Shown in pieces: positions 7,936 through 16,339 of a DNA stretch of 64,000 nucleotides. A program made the position numbers and the translations under genes. This DNA comes from Streptomyces sp. NBC_01465. GTDB taxonomy: Bacteria; Actinomycetota; Actinomycetes; Streptomycetales; Streptomycetaceae. The stretch spans positions 434,001-498,000 of the forward strand of contig NZ_CP109467.1 of NCBI RefSeq assembly GCF_036227325.1, in the 5' to 3' direction. The notes beneath the pieces were generated by a model that searched no databases, was not told the DNA's origin, and saw only the letters and a program-made list of their open reading frames with translations. Position 1 is the stretch's first letter, and every line of letters begins with the position of its first letter.

Positions 7936-9015
7936 CTAGCGGGCCAGCTCTTCCTTCAGCGCCTGCAGGAAGCCGTCGACGTCTTCCTCCGTGGTGTCGA
8001 AGGCGCACATCCAGCGGACGTCGCCCGCCGCCTCGTCCCAGAAGTAGAAGCGGTAGCGCTTCTGCAGCCGCTCGCTCACGTCGTGCGGCAGCCGTGCGAA
8101 GACGGCATTGGCCTGGACGGGGTGGAGGATCTCGACGCCGTCGATCCCGCGCACGCCCTCGGCCAGCCGCTGCGCCATGGTGTTCGCGTGCCGGGCGCTG
8201 CGGAGCCACAGGTCGCGGGTGAGCAGAGCCTCCAACTGCACCGAAACGAAGCGCATCTTGGAGGGAAGCTGCATCGACATCTTCCGCACGTGCTTCATCT
8301 GGCGCACGGCGTCGGGGTTGATGACCACGATCGCCTCGCCGAAGAGCATCCCGTTCTTCGTTCCGCCGAACGACAGGACGTCCACGCCCACGGCGTTGGT
8401 GAAGGTCCGCATGGGGACGTCGAGGGAGGCCGCGGCGTTGGATATGCGCGCCCCGTCGAGGTGGACCTTCATCCCGCGCTCGTGGGAGTGCTCGCAGATC
8501 GCCCGGATCTCCTCGGGCGTGTAGACCGTGCCCAGTTCGGTGTTCTGGGTGATCGAGACGACCTGGGGCATCGCGCGGTGCTCGTCGTCCCAGCCGAACG
8601 CCTGCCGGTCGATGAGCTCGGGCGTGAGCTTGCCGTCGGGCGTCGGTACGGTGAGGAGCTTCAGCCCGGCCATGCGTTCCGGGGCGCCGCCCTCGTCAAC
8701 GTTGATGTGCGCGGACTCGGCGCAGATCACCGCACCCCACCGGTCGGTGAGCGCCTGGAGCGCGGTGACGTTGGCGCCGGTGCCGTTGAAGACGGGGAAG
8801 GCCTCCGCCGTCGCCCCGAAGTGGCTGTGCATCAGCCGCTGCAGGTGCTCGGTGTACTGGTCCTCCCCGTACGCGATCTGGTGCCCGCCGTTGGCAAGGG
8901 CGAGCGCGGCCAGGATCTCGGGGTGCGCGCCCGCGTAGTTGTCGCTGGCGAAACCGCGCACCGCCGGGTCGTGATGGCGGACGGCGTCGGTCTTTACGGC
9001 TCGGGCGTCAGCCAC
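7936..9015 (-). CDS. ltaE: Low-specificity L-threonine aldolase
   Basis: A PLP enzyme that splits L-threonine or allo-threonine into glycine and acetaldehyde. It has 359 aa with the fold-type I layout: FASDNYAGAHPEILAAL at the N terminus, VFNGTGANVTALQAL, the substrate-pocket HLDGARISNAAASL, and the PLP lysine in SFGGTKNGMLFGEAIVV. The GTG start has GGGAAG 6 nt upstream and lies 22 bp inside the 3' end of the SDR gene, so the two are translationally coupled. It is the last gene of the DUF6421-SDR-ltaE operon, which suggests its product glycine or the aldehyde matters to the pathway. Confidence 0.93.
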   Translation of the reverse strand: MADARAVKTDAVRHHDPAVRGFASDNYAGAHPEILAALALANGGHQIAYGEDQYTEHLQRLMHSHFGATAEAFPVFNGTGANVTALQALTDRWGAVICAESAHINVDEGGAPERMAGLKLLTVPTPDGKLTPELIDRQAFGWDDEHRAMPQVVSITQNTELGTVYTPEEIRAICEHSHERGMKVHLDGARISNAAASLDVPMRTFTNAVGVDVLSFGGTKNGMLFGEAIVVINPDAVRQMKHVRKMSMQLPSKMRFVSVQLEALLTRDLWLRSARHANTMAQRLAEGVRGIDGVEILHPVQANAVFARLPHDVSERLQKRYRFYFWDEAAGDVRWMCAFDTTEEDVDGFLQALKEELAR

Positions 9016-9740
9016 AGGCGCTTCCCATTCACTTCGGATGCGGACTTGTCCCAGACTCCCACGACCGCCTCGGCCAGGTCATGGACGTCCGTGAAGCCCG
9101 CGAACTTGGCGTTCGGCCGCTCGGCGCGCATCGCGTCGTGCACCAGCGCCTTGATGACCAGGACGGATGCCGCCGCCTGCGGGCCTTCTTCGCCGCCCGC
9201 CTTGCGGAAGGCGTCACCGAGGGCGAGCGTCCAGGCCTCGGCCGCGGCCTTGGAGGCCGCGTAGGCGGCGTTGCCCGCGGTGGGCTTGGACGCGCCGGCC
9301 GCGCTGATCAGCAGATAGCGGCCGCACTCACTGCGCAGCAGCCCGTCGTGGAAGGCGAGGGAGGTGTTCTGCACGGTGCGGATCAGGAGCTTCTCGAGGA
9401 ACTCCCAGTCGGCCAGGTCGGTTTCGATGAAGGAGGCGCTGCCGCGCCAGCCGCCGACGAGGTGCACCAGGCCGTCGATGCGGCCGAATTCCTTCTCCGT
9501 ACGCGCGGCCCATTCGCGGGTGGCGTCCAGGTCGAGGAGGTCGACGGTGTCACCGGTGACGGTGGCCCCGCCGTGTGCGTACCGCGCGGCGTCGACGGCC
9601 TCGGCGAGGCGTGCGGCGTCCGCGTCCGCCGCCACGACGGTCGCACCGGCCTCCGCCAGCTTCAGCAGGGCGGCCCGGCCCGCGGGACCGGCCGCTCCGG
9701 CGACCGCGACGACCGCTCCGTCCAAAGGTCCAGTGCTCAT
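8994..9740 (-). CDS. SDR-family NAD(P)-dependent oxidoreductase
   Basis: A short-chain dehydrogenase of 248 aa. The cofactor motif is the altered VAVAGAAGPAGRAAL (a glycine-rich loop with alanines), and the catalytic site is ISAAGASKPTAGNAAYAASKAA with S, Y and K in the usual spacing. The ATG at 9740 is chosen because GGAGG stands 9 nt upstream; an in-frame ATG at 9788 overlaps the DUF6421 stop as ATGA and would give 16 extra residues. It overlaps ltaE at its 3' end. Its location between DUF6421 and a threonine aldolase suggests it oxidises or reduces a hydroxy-amino acid or aldehyde, but this is inference. Confidence 0.88.
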   Translation of the reverse strand: MSTGPLDGAVVAVAGAAGPAGRAALLKLAEAGATVVAADADAARLAEAVDAARYAHGGATVTGDTVDLLDLDATREWAARTEKEFGRIDGLVHLVGGWRGSASFIETDLADWEFLEKLLIRTVQNTSLAFHDGLLRSECGRYLLISAAGASKPTAGNAAYAASKAAAEAWTLALGDAFRKAGGEEGPQAAASVLVIKALVHDAMRAERPNAKFAGFTDVHDLAEAVVGVWDKSASEVNGKRLWLTPEP

Positions 9741-9784
9741 GGGAACCGCCTCCAGAGTTTCCTGAGTTTCGTGCGCAGGTGTGC

Positions 9785-11185
9785 TCATGCGGCCACTCGC
9801 TCCGGGGCGCCCGCGGCGGTGATCCCCTTGGTGGAGGCGATCACGTCCTTGAGCTTCTTGGAGAGTGCCTCATAGAACATGCTGAGCGGAAACTCGTCCG
9901 GAAGCACGTCGTCGACGAGTTTCCGCGGCGGCAGACTCAGATCCAGGGCGTCGGGGCCCTTGGCCCAGCGCGATCCCGGGTGCGGCGCGAGGTAGGTGGA
10001 GACCAGGTCGTACGCGGCGAACCAGTGCACCAGCTTCGGGCGGTCGATGCCGGCCCGGTAGAGGTCCTCGATCTCTCCGCACAGCTGGTTGGTGATCTGC
10101 GGCGCCCGCTCCCAGTCGATCTTCAGCGTGTTGTCGGTCCAGCGCACCACGTCGTGCTTGTGGAGGTACGCGAAGAGCAGCTGGCCGCCGAGGCCGTCGT
10201 AGTTGCGGACGCGCTCACCGGTGACCGGGAAGCGGAACATCCGGTCGAAGAGCACCGCGTACTGGACGTCGCGCCCGTGCGCGTTGCCCTCGGCCTCCAG
10301 CTTCACGGCCTCCTTGAAGGCGGTGAGGTCGCAGCGCAGCTCCTCCAGGCCGTACATCCAGAACGGCTGCCGCTGCTTGATCATGAAGGGGTCGAAGGGC
10401 AGGTCGCCGTGGCTGTGGGTGCGGTCGTGGACCATGTCCCAGAGCACGAAGGCCTGCTCGCAGCGGGTCTGGTCGCCGACCATCTCGCGGATGTCGTCGG
10501 GGAGTTCGAGGCCGAGGAGTTCGACGGAGGCCTCGGTGACGGCGCGGAAGCGGGCGGCCTCGCGGTCGCAGAAGATGCCGCCCCAGCTGAAGCGGTCGGG
10601 GGCCTCGCGCACGGCGATCGTCTCGGGGAAGAGGACGGCCGAGTTGGTGTCGTACCCGGAGGTGAAGTCCTCGAAGGTGATGCCGCAGAACAGCGGGTTG
10701 TCGTAGCGGGTGGCCTCCAGCTCGGCGAGCCACTCCGGCCAGACCATGCGCAGGACGACCGCTTCGAGGTTGCGGTCGGGGTTGCCGTTCTGCGTGTACA
10801 TCGCGAAGAGGGCGAGGTGCTGCAGCCCGTCGGCGCGCCCGGCGGCCGGCTGGAAGGCGAGCAGCGAGTCCAGGAAGTCGGGCACGTCGAAGGCGCTGTC
10901 GGCCCACTTGCGGAGGTCGTCGACCAGCGCGCGGTGGTAGGCGGCGTCGTGCGGGAGCAGCGGGGAGAGCTCCTCGACCGCGGCGATCACGCGGTCGAGG
11001 GCGGCCTCGGCGGTCGTACGGGAAGGAGCTCCCTCGGCGTCGAAGTCGATCGAGCCGTCCTTCGACTGCCAGGGCCTGATCTCCTCGACGGCATCCTTGA
11101 GCGTCGGCCAGGCCGGGTGCTCGACCACGCGCGGGTCGGCAGATATGCCCCCGGCAGCCATGTCCTGCACAAGAATTTCCGTCAT
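9785..11185 (-). CDS. DUF6421 family protein of unknown function
   Basis: A 466-aa cytoplasmic protein found, as far as I know, mainly in Streptomyces and relatives. It has no signal peptide or membrane helix. A histidine-rich block, VLWDMVHDRTHSHGDLPFDP (about residues 260-280), followed by FWMYGLEELRCDLTAFKEA, has the look of a metal or substrate site with H, D and E residues. It starts the operon with SDR and threonine aldolase genes. The ATG has GGAGG 7 nt upstream. The function is not known; a metal-dependent enzyme acting with the SDR is a reasonable guess only. Confidence 0.8.
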   Translation of the reverse strand: MTEILVQDMAAGGISADPRVVEHPAWPTLKDAVEEIRPWQSKDGSIDFDAEGAPSRTTAEAALDRVIAAVEELSPLLPHDAAYHRALVDDLRKWADSAFDVPDFLDSLLAFQPAAGRADGLQHLALFAMYTQNGNPDRNLEAVVLRMVWPEWLAELEATRYDNPLFCGITFEDFTSGYDTNSAVLFPETIAVREAPDRFSWGGIFCDREAARFRAVTEASVELLGLELPDDIREMVGDQTRCEQAFVLWDMVHDRTHSHGDLPFDPFMIKQRQPFWMYGLEELRCDLTAFKEAVKLEAEGNAHGRDVQYAVLFDRMFRFPVTGERVRNYDGLGGQLLFAYLHKHDVVRWTDNTLKIDWERAPQITNQLCGEIEDLYRAGIDRPKLVHWFAAYDLVSTYLAPHPGSRWAKGPDALDLSLPPRKLVDDVLPDEFPLSMFYEALSKKLKDVIASTKGITAAGAPERVAA

Positions 11186-11246
11186 GTCACTTCCTCCACA
11201 GGAGAACCTCGCGTCAAGGCAGCGTATCCATGTTCGGTTCTCCCCC

Positions 11247-11288
11247 TCAAGGGGGGTCTCAATAAATTATCCTGCGCGACCCCCTTGA
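11247..11288 (-). terminator. Long stem around the hydrolase stop codon
   Basis: TCAAGGGGGGTC (11247-11258) pairs with GACCCCCTTGA (11278-11288) with one bulged G across an A+T-rich loop. The hydrolase stop codon at 11267 lies in the loop. A second small CCCCCT/AGGGGG hairpin overlaps the left arm. It probably ends the LLM-hydrolase transcript just before the DUF6421 promoter. Confidence 0.45.
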
Positions 11289-12271
11289 TCGCAGATGTTC
11301 TTCCTGTCCCGGCCTGCTTCGGCGATCGCTTCTGTCACTCCGGCCAGGGCCTCGCGGGCCTCGTCGAGGAGGTCGGGGAAGGCGAAGAAGCCGTGGAACA
11401 TCCCGGGGAAGTGCCGTTCCACCACAGGGACTTGGGCCTCGCGCAGCCGTAGCGCATAGGCCTGCCCCTCGTCGCAGAGCGGGTCGCAGCCCGCTGTGAC
11501 CACGTACGCGGGTGGCATCCCCGAGAGATCCGCAGCCCGCAGAGGGGCCGCCCAGGGGTGGGCGGCGTCACCCTCCGGGCCCATGTACTGCTCCCAGAAC
11601 CAGCGCAGCGCGGTCACGTCCATGAAGTAGCCGCTCCCGTTCCTCCGGTACGAGTCGGTCTCCTGCCCGCCGCCGGTCCCCGGATAGACGAGGACCTGGA
11701 GGGCCGGCACGGGCCCGCCGCGCTCGCGCGCGACGAGGCAGGCCACGGTGGCGAGGTTGCCGCCCGCGCTGTCGCCCGCGACGACGAGCGCCTCCGGGTC
11801 GCCGCCCAGCTCCCCGATGCTCGCGGCGGCCCAGCACAGGGCGGCGTACGCGTCCTGGGCGGCGGCCGGGAAGCGGTGCTCGGGCGCGAGCCGGTAGCCG
11901 ACGGAGACCACGGTGGCGCCCGACGCACGGCAGAGCCTGCGGACGCTGGTGTCGTAACTGTCCACGCTGCCGATGACCCAGCCGCCGCCGTGGAAGTACA
12001 CGACGGTCGGGCGCGGCCAGGGCGTCTCGCCGGGGACCGGCCGGTAGATGCGTACGGGAATCCCGGGCGCCCCCTCGGGACCGGGCACCACGCGGTCCTC
12101 GACGGACCCGACCTCGACCGCCTGTGCCGGGCGTCCCGACTCCAGTGCGTCGATGATCCGCCGGGCCTCGGCCGCATCGGTCACGGCGCCGCCGAGATCC
12201 GGGAAGACGGAGTTCATCAGGTCGACGAGGGAGCGGGCGGCGGGCGTCAGACGGTCGCTGTCGGATGTCAT
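11267..12271 (-). CDS. Alpha/beta hydrolase of the hormone-sensitive lipase (HSL) family
   Basis: A carboxylesterase of 334 aa. The HSL oxyanion motif HGGG is in VVYFHGGGWVIGS, the nucleophile elbow is VAGDSAGGNLAT, and the acid and base are in VTAGCDPLCDEG and FPGMFHGFF. The ATG at 12271 overlaps the LLM gene stop as ATGA and has GGGGGAG upstream, so translation is coupled. The much longer open frame reaching 13246 is an artefact of the high-GC antisense frames. Together with the flavin monooxygenase it may form an oxidation-hydrolysis pair, for example Baeyer-Villiger-like ester formation followed by hydrolysis, though that is inference. Confidence 0.92.
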   Translation of the reverse strand: MTSDSDRLTPAARSLVDLMNSVFPDLGGAVTDAAEARRIIDALESGRPAQAVEVGSVEDRVVPGPEGAPGIPVRIYRPVPGETPWPRPTVVYFHGGGWVIGSVDSYDTSVRRLCRASGATVVSVGYRLAPEHRFPAAAQDAYAALCWAAASIGELGGDPEALVVAGDSAGGNLATVACLVARERGGPVPALQVLVYPGTGGGQETDSYRRNGSGYFMDVTALRWFWEQYMGPEGDAAHPWAAPLRAADLSGMPPAYVVTAGCDPLCDEGQAYALRLREAQVPVVERHFPGMFHGFFAFPDLLDEAREALAGVTEAIAEAGRDRKNICDQGGRAG

Positions 12272-13395
12272 CGTGCGCTCCCCCGGAAGTACGGAATGAC
12301 CTTCGCGCCCCATTGGCGGATCGTCTCCAGACAGGCTTCCTGCGGAACGGTGCCCATCTGGATCAGGCACATGATCTCGTCGGCGCCCGCGTCGCGGAGC
12401 CGCTCCACATAGGCGATGGCGTCGTCCGCCGAGCCATAGGCGTGGTCGGCGTTGAACGTGGCGGTGGCCGCGGGACGGACGGGGATGTTCTGCTCGTTCA
12501 GCCGTGCGACCACCTGCTCGGCCGCGCTGCGCATCGCGGCGGCCTCGTCGGCGGAGCCGTCGACCGCCTCGTCGGGGATGCCGGCGCCGCCGTACCAGTG
12601 GCCGATGGACTGGGCGAAGAAACGCTGGCCCCGGATGCCGATGCGCCGGGCCTCCTCGCGGTCGTCGAGGACGATCGTGGGGCAGAGCACCGAGAAGTGG
12701 TCGTTGACGACGGTGGAGACGAGGCGATCGCCGGTGCGGGCGCCGATCGCGGCGTCGTACGTGCTCCGCATGCCTGCGATCGACTCGGGTCCCGCGAAGC
12801 CCATCACCAGGGCCCCGATGCCGAGTTCGGCCGCCTGCGTGAGCGTCTCGGCACGGCTGCAGGCGAGGAAGAGCGGCGGGTGCGGGGTCTGCTCGGGGCG
12901 GGGCAGGATCGGGTGCGGATCGATGTCGATGAGTTCGCCGTGGTACTCGAGCTCGTCCTTCTGCCACGCCGCGCCGATGATGCGCAGCGCCTCCTCGACC
13001 TCCTGGACGGTGCGCTCCTTGTCGACCCCGCAGAGCGACGTCTCCTGCAGCGTCCCGCCGCGCCCGGCGCCGAGGTCGAGGCGCCCGCCGGAGAGCAGGT
13101 CGAGCATGGCGGCGCGCTCGGCGACCCGGACGGGGTGGTTGAACTTGAACGGCATGCAGACGACGCCGTGCCCGATGCGGATGGTGCTGGTCTTCGCCGC
13201 GACCCAGGTCAGGAATATCTCGGGCGCCGACATGTGTGCGTACCACTTGAGGGAGTGGTGCTCGACCGCCCAGATACGGTCGAAGCCCATCTCCTCGGCC
13301 AGTACGGCCTGTTCGACGCAGTCGCGGATGACCTGATGCTCACGCTCGGGCGTGGGGTCGGTGAGCTGCGCTTCGAAGATGACCGAGAACTTCAC
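12268..13395 (-). CDS. LLM-class flavin-dependent oxidoreductase
   Basis: A bacterial-luciferase-like FMN or F420-dependent monooxygenase or dehydrogenase, 375 aa. Diagnostic segments are EEMGFDRIWAVEHHSLKWY, RIGHGVVCMPFKFNHPVRVAERAAMLDLLSGGRLDLGAGRG and FLACSRAETLTQAAELGIG. The GTG start has GGAGG 5 nt upstream. It leads an operon with the HSL esterase and is divergent from a PadR regulator, whose palindromic sites lie between the two genes. The substrate cannot be read from sequence. An electron donor could be the flavin reductase at 4518, but that gene is 8 kb away. Confidence 0.92.
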   Translation of the reverse strand: MKFSVIFEAQLTDPTPEREHQVIRDCVEQAVLAEEMGFDRIWAVEHHSLKWYAHMSAPEIFLTWVAAKTSTIRIGHGVVCMPFKFNHPVRVAERAAMLDLLSGGRLDLGAGRGGTLQETSLCGVDKERTVQEVEEALRIIGAAWQKDELEYHGELIDIDPHPILPRPEQTPHPPLFLACSRAETLTQAAELGIGALVMGFAGPESIAGMRSTYDAAIGARTGDRLVSTVVNDHFSVLCPTIVLDDREEARRIGIRGQRFFAQSIGHWYGGAGIPDEAVDGSADEAAAMRSAAEQVVARLNEQNIPVRPAATATFNADHAYGSADDAIAYVERLRDAGADEIMCLIQMGTVPQEACLETIRQWGAKVIPYFRGSAR

Positions 13396-13440
13396 GGTGC
13401 CTCCAGGGGGTTGCGTCCGTGCGCTGTCCTTACTTCAATC

Positions 13441-13460
13441 AGTCATATGACTAGTAGTCA
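13441..13460. promoter_or_regulatory. Overlapping AGTCA dyads in the LLM/PadR intergenic region
   Basis: AGTCATATGACT (13441-13452) is a perfect palindrome, and TGACT-AGT-AGTCA (13448-13460) overlaps it, giving three half-sites. They lie between the divergent LLM and PadR genes and cover the first possible PadR start codon. This is the expected place for an autoregulatory PadR operator. Confidence 0.6.
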
Positions 13461-14076
13461 GATGCCGAAGAAGCAAGACACACGACACGGCCAACTCCCG
13501 CCCACCGCCTGGGCGGTGCTCGGCCTGCTCTCCTTCCCGGGCGAGCGGACCGGGTACGAGCTGAAGAAGTGGGCGGACGCCTCACTGCGCTTCTTCTACT
13601 GGTCCCCCGCGATCAGCCAGATCTACGCCGAGCTCCGGCGCCTCGAAGGGCTCGGCTATGCCTCGTCGCGGCGCTCGGGTCCCGAGGAGCCGCGCACCAA
13701 GCGGCAGTACGCGATCACCGAGACCGGGCGCGAGGCCCTCGCGGAGTGGGCGAGCGGGACGGCGGACTCCGGCCCCCCGGTGCTCAAGCACCCTCTCGTG
13801 CTGCGGATCTGGCTGGGGCATCTGGCATCGCCCGAGCGGCTGCGCGAGCGCGTGGAGCTCCATGTGGCGCGTACGGAAGGGGAGTTGAAGGAGGCGCGGG
13901 ACGCCCTGGCCAGGGCCGAGGGCATCGAGGAGTGGTCGTACCCGCAGGTCGCGCTGCGCTGGAGCGAGCGCCAGCAGCTGGCCGAACTGGAGCTGGCGCG
14001 GGCGATGCTGGCCGATCTCGCACGCGTACCGGGGACGGCGCGTCAACACCCGTCGGACACGCCCACGCCCGGGTGA
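13447..14076 (+). CDS. PadR-family transcriptional regulator
   Basis: A winged-helix repressor of 209 aa with PadR domain features: LPPTAWAVLGLLSFPGERTGYELKKWADASLRFFYWSPAISQIYAELRRLEGLGY and a C-terminal helical (Vir_act_alpha) part ending in ELARAMLADLARV. No ribosome site precedes either the ATG at 13447 or the ATG at 13462, and the operator-like palindrome covers the first one, so initiation at 13462 or a leaderless message is possible. It is divergent from the LLM-esterase operon and probably represses it in response to a phenolic or other lipophilic ligand; the ligand is not known. Confidence 0.9.
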   Translation: MTSSQMPKKQDTRHGQLPPTAWAVLGLLSFPGERTGYELKKWADASLRFFYWSPAISQIYAELRRLEGLGYASSRRSGPEEPRTKRQYAITETGREALAEWASGTADSGPPVLKHPLVLRIWLGHLASPERLRERVELHVARTEGELKEARDALARAEGIEEWSYPQVALRWSERQQLAELELARAMLADLARVPGTARQHPSDTPTPG

Positions 14077-14154
14077 CGCAGCTCGCCGCAGGACCGTCCC
14101 GGCCGGTAGTACGGAGGTGATCCGCCCTCCCCCGCGCCTCTGGAGCCCTGCCCC

Positions 14155-14280
14155 GTGAGCATCCGTGCCGTCCTTGTCGCAGCCGTCATCACCGGTCTGA
14201 TCCTGGGCGTGGTCGGAGCCAGGGCCGGGTACACCGTTCCCTCCGCCGAGCGGGGGGCGGTCTCAGGGGCGGGCCGTTAG
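14155..14280 (+). CDS. 41-residue single-pass membrane peptide
   Basis: A short gene starting GTG, with GGAG 10 nt upstream, that encodes 41 residues: one hydrophobic helix, VLVAAVITGLILGVVGARAG, and a polar tail. Third codon positions are almost all G or C, which supports coding. It is followed 68 bp later by the glycerophosphodiesterase gene on the same strand. I recognise no family. It could be a membrane anchor or a regulator of a larger protein. Confidence 0.55.
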   Translation: MSIRAVLVAAVITGLILGVVGARAGYTVPSAERGAVSGAGR

Positions 14281-14347
14281 GCTGCGGCCGTGCCGCGTGG
14301 GTAGCAATGCCATGTGGGAGCCGCCGTCGACGGAAGCGAGTTGAACC

Positions 14348-15031
14348 TTGACTTTCCTCACCATCGGTCATCGCGGAGTCATGGGTGTCGAACCGGAGAA
14401 CACCCTGCGCTCCTTCGTCCACGCACAGCAGGCGGGCATGGACGTCATCGAGCTGGACCTTCATCTGAGCAAGGACGGCGCCCTCGTCGTCATGCACGAC
14501 GCAGAAGTGGACCGCACCACGGACGGCAAGGGGGCGATCGCCGACAAGACCCTGGCCGAACTGCGGGAACTGGATGCGGGCCAGGGCGAACGCATCCCCG
14601 TGTTCGAGCAGGTCCTGGACGCGGTACGGGCACCGCTCCAGGCCGAGATCAAGGACGTGGCCGCGGCGCGTGCGCTCGCCGAGGTCATGCACCGACGCGA
14701 CCTGGTCGGCCGCGTCGAGGTGTCGTCCTTCCACGACGAGGCGATCGCGGAGATCTCCTCGCTGGTTCCGGGCGTACGCACGGTGCTCATCGCCAGTCGC
14801 TGGGGCGACGACGTGGTGGAACGGGCGAAGGCGGTGGGCGCCGCCTCGCTGGCCCTCAGCATCCGCAGGCTGACCCTGGAGACCGTCGAGCGCGCGCACG
14901 AGGCGGGCATCAAGGTCATCGGCTGGGTGGTGAACACCCAGGACCATCTGCGGCTGGTCAGGGCGCTCGAACTGGACGCCGCCACCACCGACTATCCGGA
15001 GATCAGGCGCACCGGCCGGTTCACGGCCTGA
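14348..15031 (+). CDS. Glycerophosphodiester phosphodiesterase
   Basis: A cytoplasmic GDPD-family TIM barrel of 227 aa that hydrolyses glycerophosphodiesters to glycerol-3-phosphate and an alcohol. The catalytic HRG...E...E...D...H set is visible as GHRGVMGVEPENTLRSF, VIELDLHLSKDGALVVMHDAEVDRTTDG and QAEIKD. No signal peptide is seen, so it is probably cytosolic. The start is TTG at 14348 with GGAAGCGAG about 10 nt upstream. It converges with the GNAT gene at 15021 by an 11-bp overlap. Confidence 0.93.
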   Translation: MTFLTIGHRGVMGVEPENTLRSFVHAQQAGMDVIELDLHLSKDGALVVMHDAEVDRTTDGKGAIADKTLAELRELDAGQGERIPVFEQVLDAVRAPLQAEIKDVAAARALAEVMHRRDLVGRVEVSSFHDEAIAEISSLVPGVRTVLIASRWGDDVVERAKAVGAASLALSIRRLTLETVERAHEAGIKVIGWVVNTQDHLRLVRALELDAATTDYPEIRRTGRFTA

Positions 15032-15563
15032 GCTCCTTCACCAGCAGCTCGAACTGCAGGTCGTCGCGCTGAGGAATGCCGAAGCGCTCGTCGCCGTACG
15101 GGAAGGGCGTCATCTTTCCCGTACGGCGGTAACCGCGCCGCTCGTACCAGGCGATCAGCTCGTCGCGCACCGAGATCACCGTCATGTGCATCTCGTCGAC
15201 GCCCCAGTCCTCGCGCACACAGCGCTCAGCCTCGGCGATGATCTGCTTGCCGAGACCGCCGCCCTGCTGCTCGGGGCGTACGGCGAACATCCCGAAGTAG
15301 GCGGCGTCGCCGCGGTGTTCGAGCTGGCAGCAGGCGATGATCCCGCCGTCGCGCTCCACGACGAGCAGCCGGCTTCCTTCGGCGGCGATGACCGCGCGGA
15401 CGCCGTCGGGGTCCGTGCGCTGCCCCTGGAGGATGTCCGCCTCCGTGGTCCAGCCCGACCGGCTCGCATCTCCGCGGTAGGCCGACTCGATCAGCGCGAC
15501 CAGGGCCGGTACGTCGCTCTCTGCGGCATCCCGGAAGGTGAGGCGGGCGGGGGCGGTGTCCAT
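15021..15563 (-). CDS. GNAT-family N-acetyltransferase
   Basis: A 180-aa acetyltransferase with the acetyl-CoA pyrophosphate-binding signature FAVRPEQQGGGLGKQIIAEAER and the later EMHMTVISVRDELIAWYERRGYRRTG. The start is an ATG with GGGAGA about 10 nt upstream; the longer open frame runs to 15884 without conserved sequence. It is monocistronic and its substrate cannot be told. It converges on the GDPD gene. Confidence 0.9.
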   Translation of the reverse strand: MDTAPARLTFRDAAESDVPALVALIESAYRGDASRSGWTTEADILQGQRTDPDGVRAVIAAEGSRLLVVERDGGIIACCQLEHRGDAAYFGMFAVRPEQQGGGLGKQIIAEAERCVREDWGVDEMHMTVISVRDELIAWYERRGYRRTGKMTPFPYGDERFGIPQRDDLQFELLVKELRP

Positions 15564-15709
15564 GGTGCGGGGTCTCCCGTCGACGTCGATAGGTGTACGG
15601 GCCCGAGAGTAGCGCGCTCCCCCTGTACGCCTCTGCGCTCGCGTGCGCACCGTCCGAGGAGGGAATCGACTCGTCGAGATGGCGACACGGTCGAACGGGG
15701 AGGTACGCC

Positions 15710-16264
15710 GTGCACGGACCGGCGATGTCCGGCTGGCTCCTGGTGGCGTTGTGCGTGGCGACCGGGGCCTACTGCCTGCTGCGGATGCGCAGCGGCTCGG
15801 AGCAGGCGCGCAGGGCGGCGGGCAGTGAAGCGGTGATGGGGTTCGGGATGGCGGTGATGGCCGTACCCGCGGCGGCGGCCGCACCTCCCGCGTGGGGGTG
15901 GGCGGTGTTCGCCGCGGTGTTCGGAGGCGCGGCGCTGCGCGCGCTGTGGCTGGCGAGGACGGATGCGCACCATCTGCACCACCTCGTCGGCTCGGCGGCC
16001 ATGGTCTACATGGCGGTGACGATGGCCCCGGCGGGGGCGCACACCGGGCATGCGGCGCACACCGCGGGCGGGGTGCCGCTGGTCACGGGCGCTCTGCTGG
16101 CCTATTTCGCGGTGTACGTACTGAGGGCGGGGGTCCGGCTGATGCCCGCGCAGGCCGGGGCGGGCGGCTCCTCGGGGGGCGGCTGGGGCGCACGGCCGGA
16201 ACTGGCGCTGGCCTGTCGGCTGTCCATGGGGCTCGGGATGCTGGCGATGCTGGTCACCTTGTAG
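15710..16264 (+). CDS. DUF5134 multi-pass membrane protein
   Basis: A 184-aa integral membrane protein with about five hydrophobic segments, including SGWLLVALCVATGAYCLL, GFGMAVMAVPAAAAAPP and VPLVTGALLAYFAVYVL. A loop with ARTDAHHLHHLVGSAAM contains four clustered histidines and could bind a metal. The GTG start has GGGGAGG 6 nt upstream; the in-frame ATG at 15725 is an alternative. It precedes an M56 peptidase gene, a pairing common in Streptomyces, and may act with it. No function is known. Confidence 0.75.
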   Translation: MHGPAMSGWLLVALCVATGAYCLLRMRSGSEQARRAAGSEAVMGFGMAVMAVPAAAAAPPAWGWAVFAAVFGGAALRALWLARTDAHHLHHLVGSAAMVYMAVTMAPAGAHTGHAAHTAGGVPLVTGALLAYFAVYVLRAGVRLMPAQAGAGGSSGGGWGARPELALACRLSMGLGMLAMLVTL

Positions 16265-16326
16265 GGGTGATCGTGGCGTACGTCACTTGCCGGGCCAGGC
16301 CATACCCCTGAGCGCGGCCCCGCTCA

Positions 16327-16332
16327 TAGGCT
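16327..16332 (+). promoter_or_regulatory. -10 box TAGGCT for the M56 peptidase gene
   Basis: TAGGCT ends 7 nt before the ATG at 16340 and no Shine-Dalgarno sequence is present, so the message is probably leaderless. Confidence 0.45.
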
Positions 16333-16339
16333 GACGCCC

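Noticed and set aside
9575..11452. A 625-codon plus-strand frame opposite DUF6421
   Set aside because: It is antisense to a coherent conserved gene, and its composition is typical of a GC-rich shadow.
11267..13246. A long minus-strand frame extending the HSL esterase upstream
   Set aside because: The extension overlaps the LLM gene out of frame; the esterase starts at 12271 with ATGA coupling.
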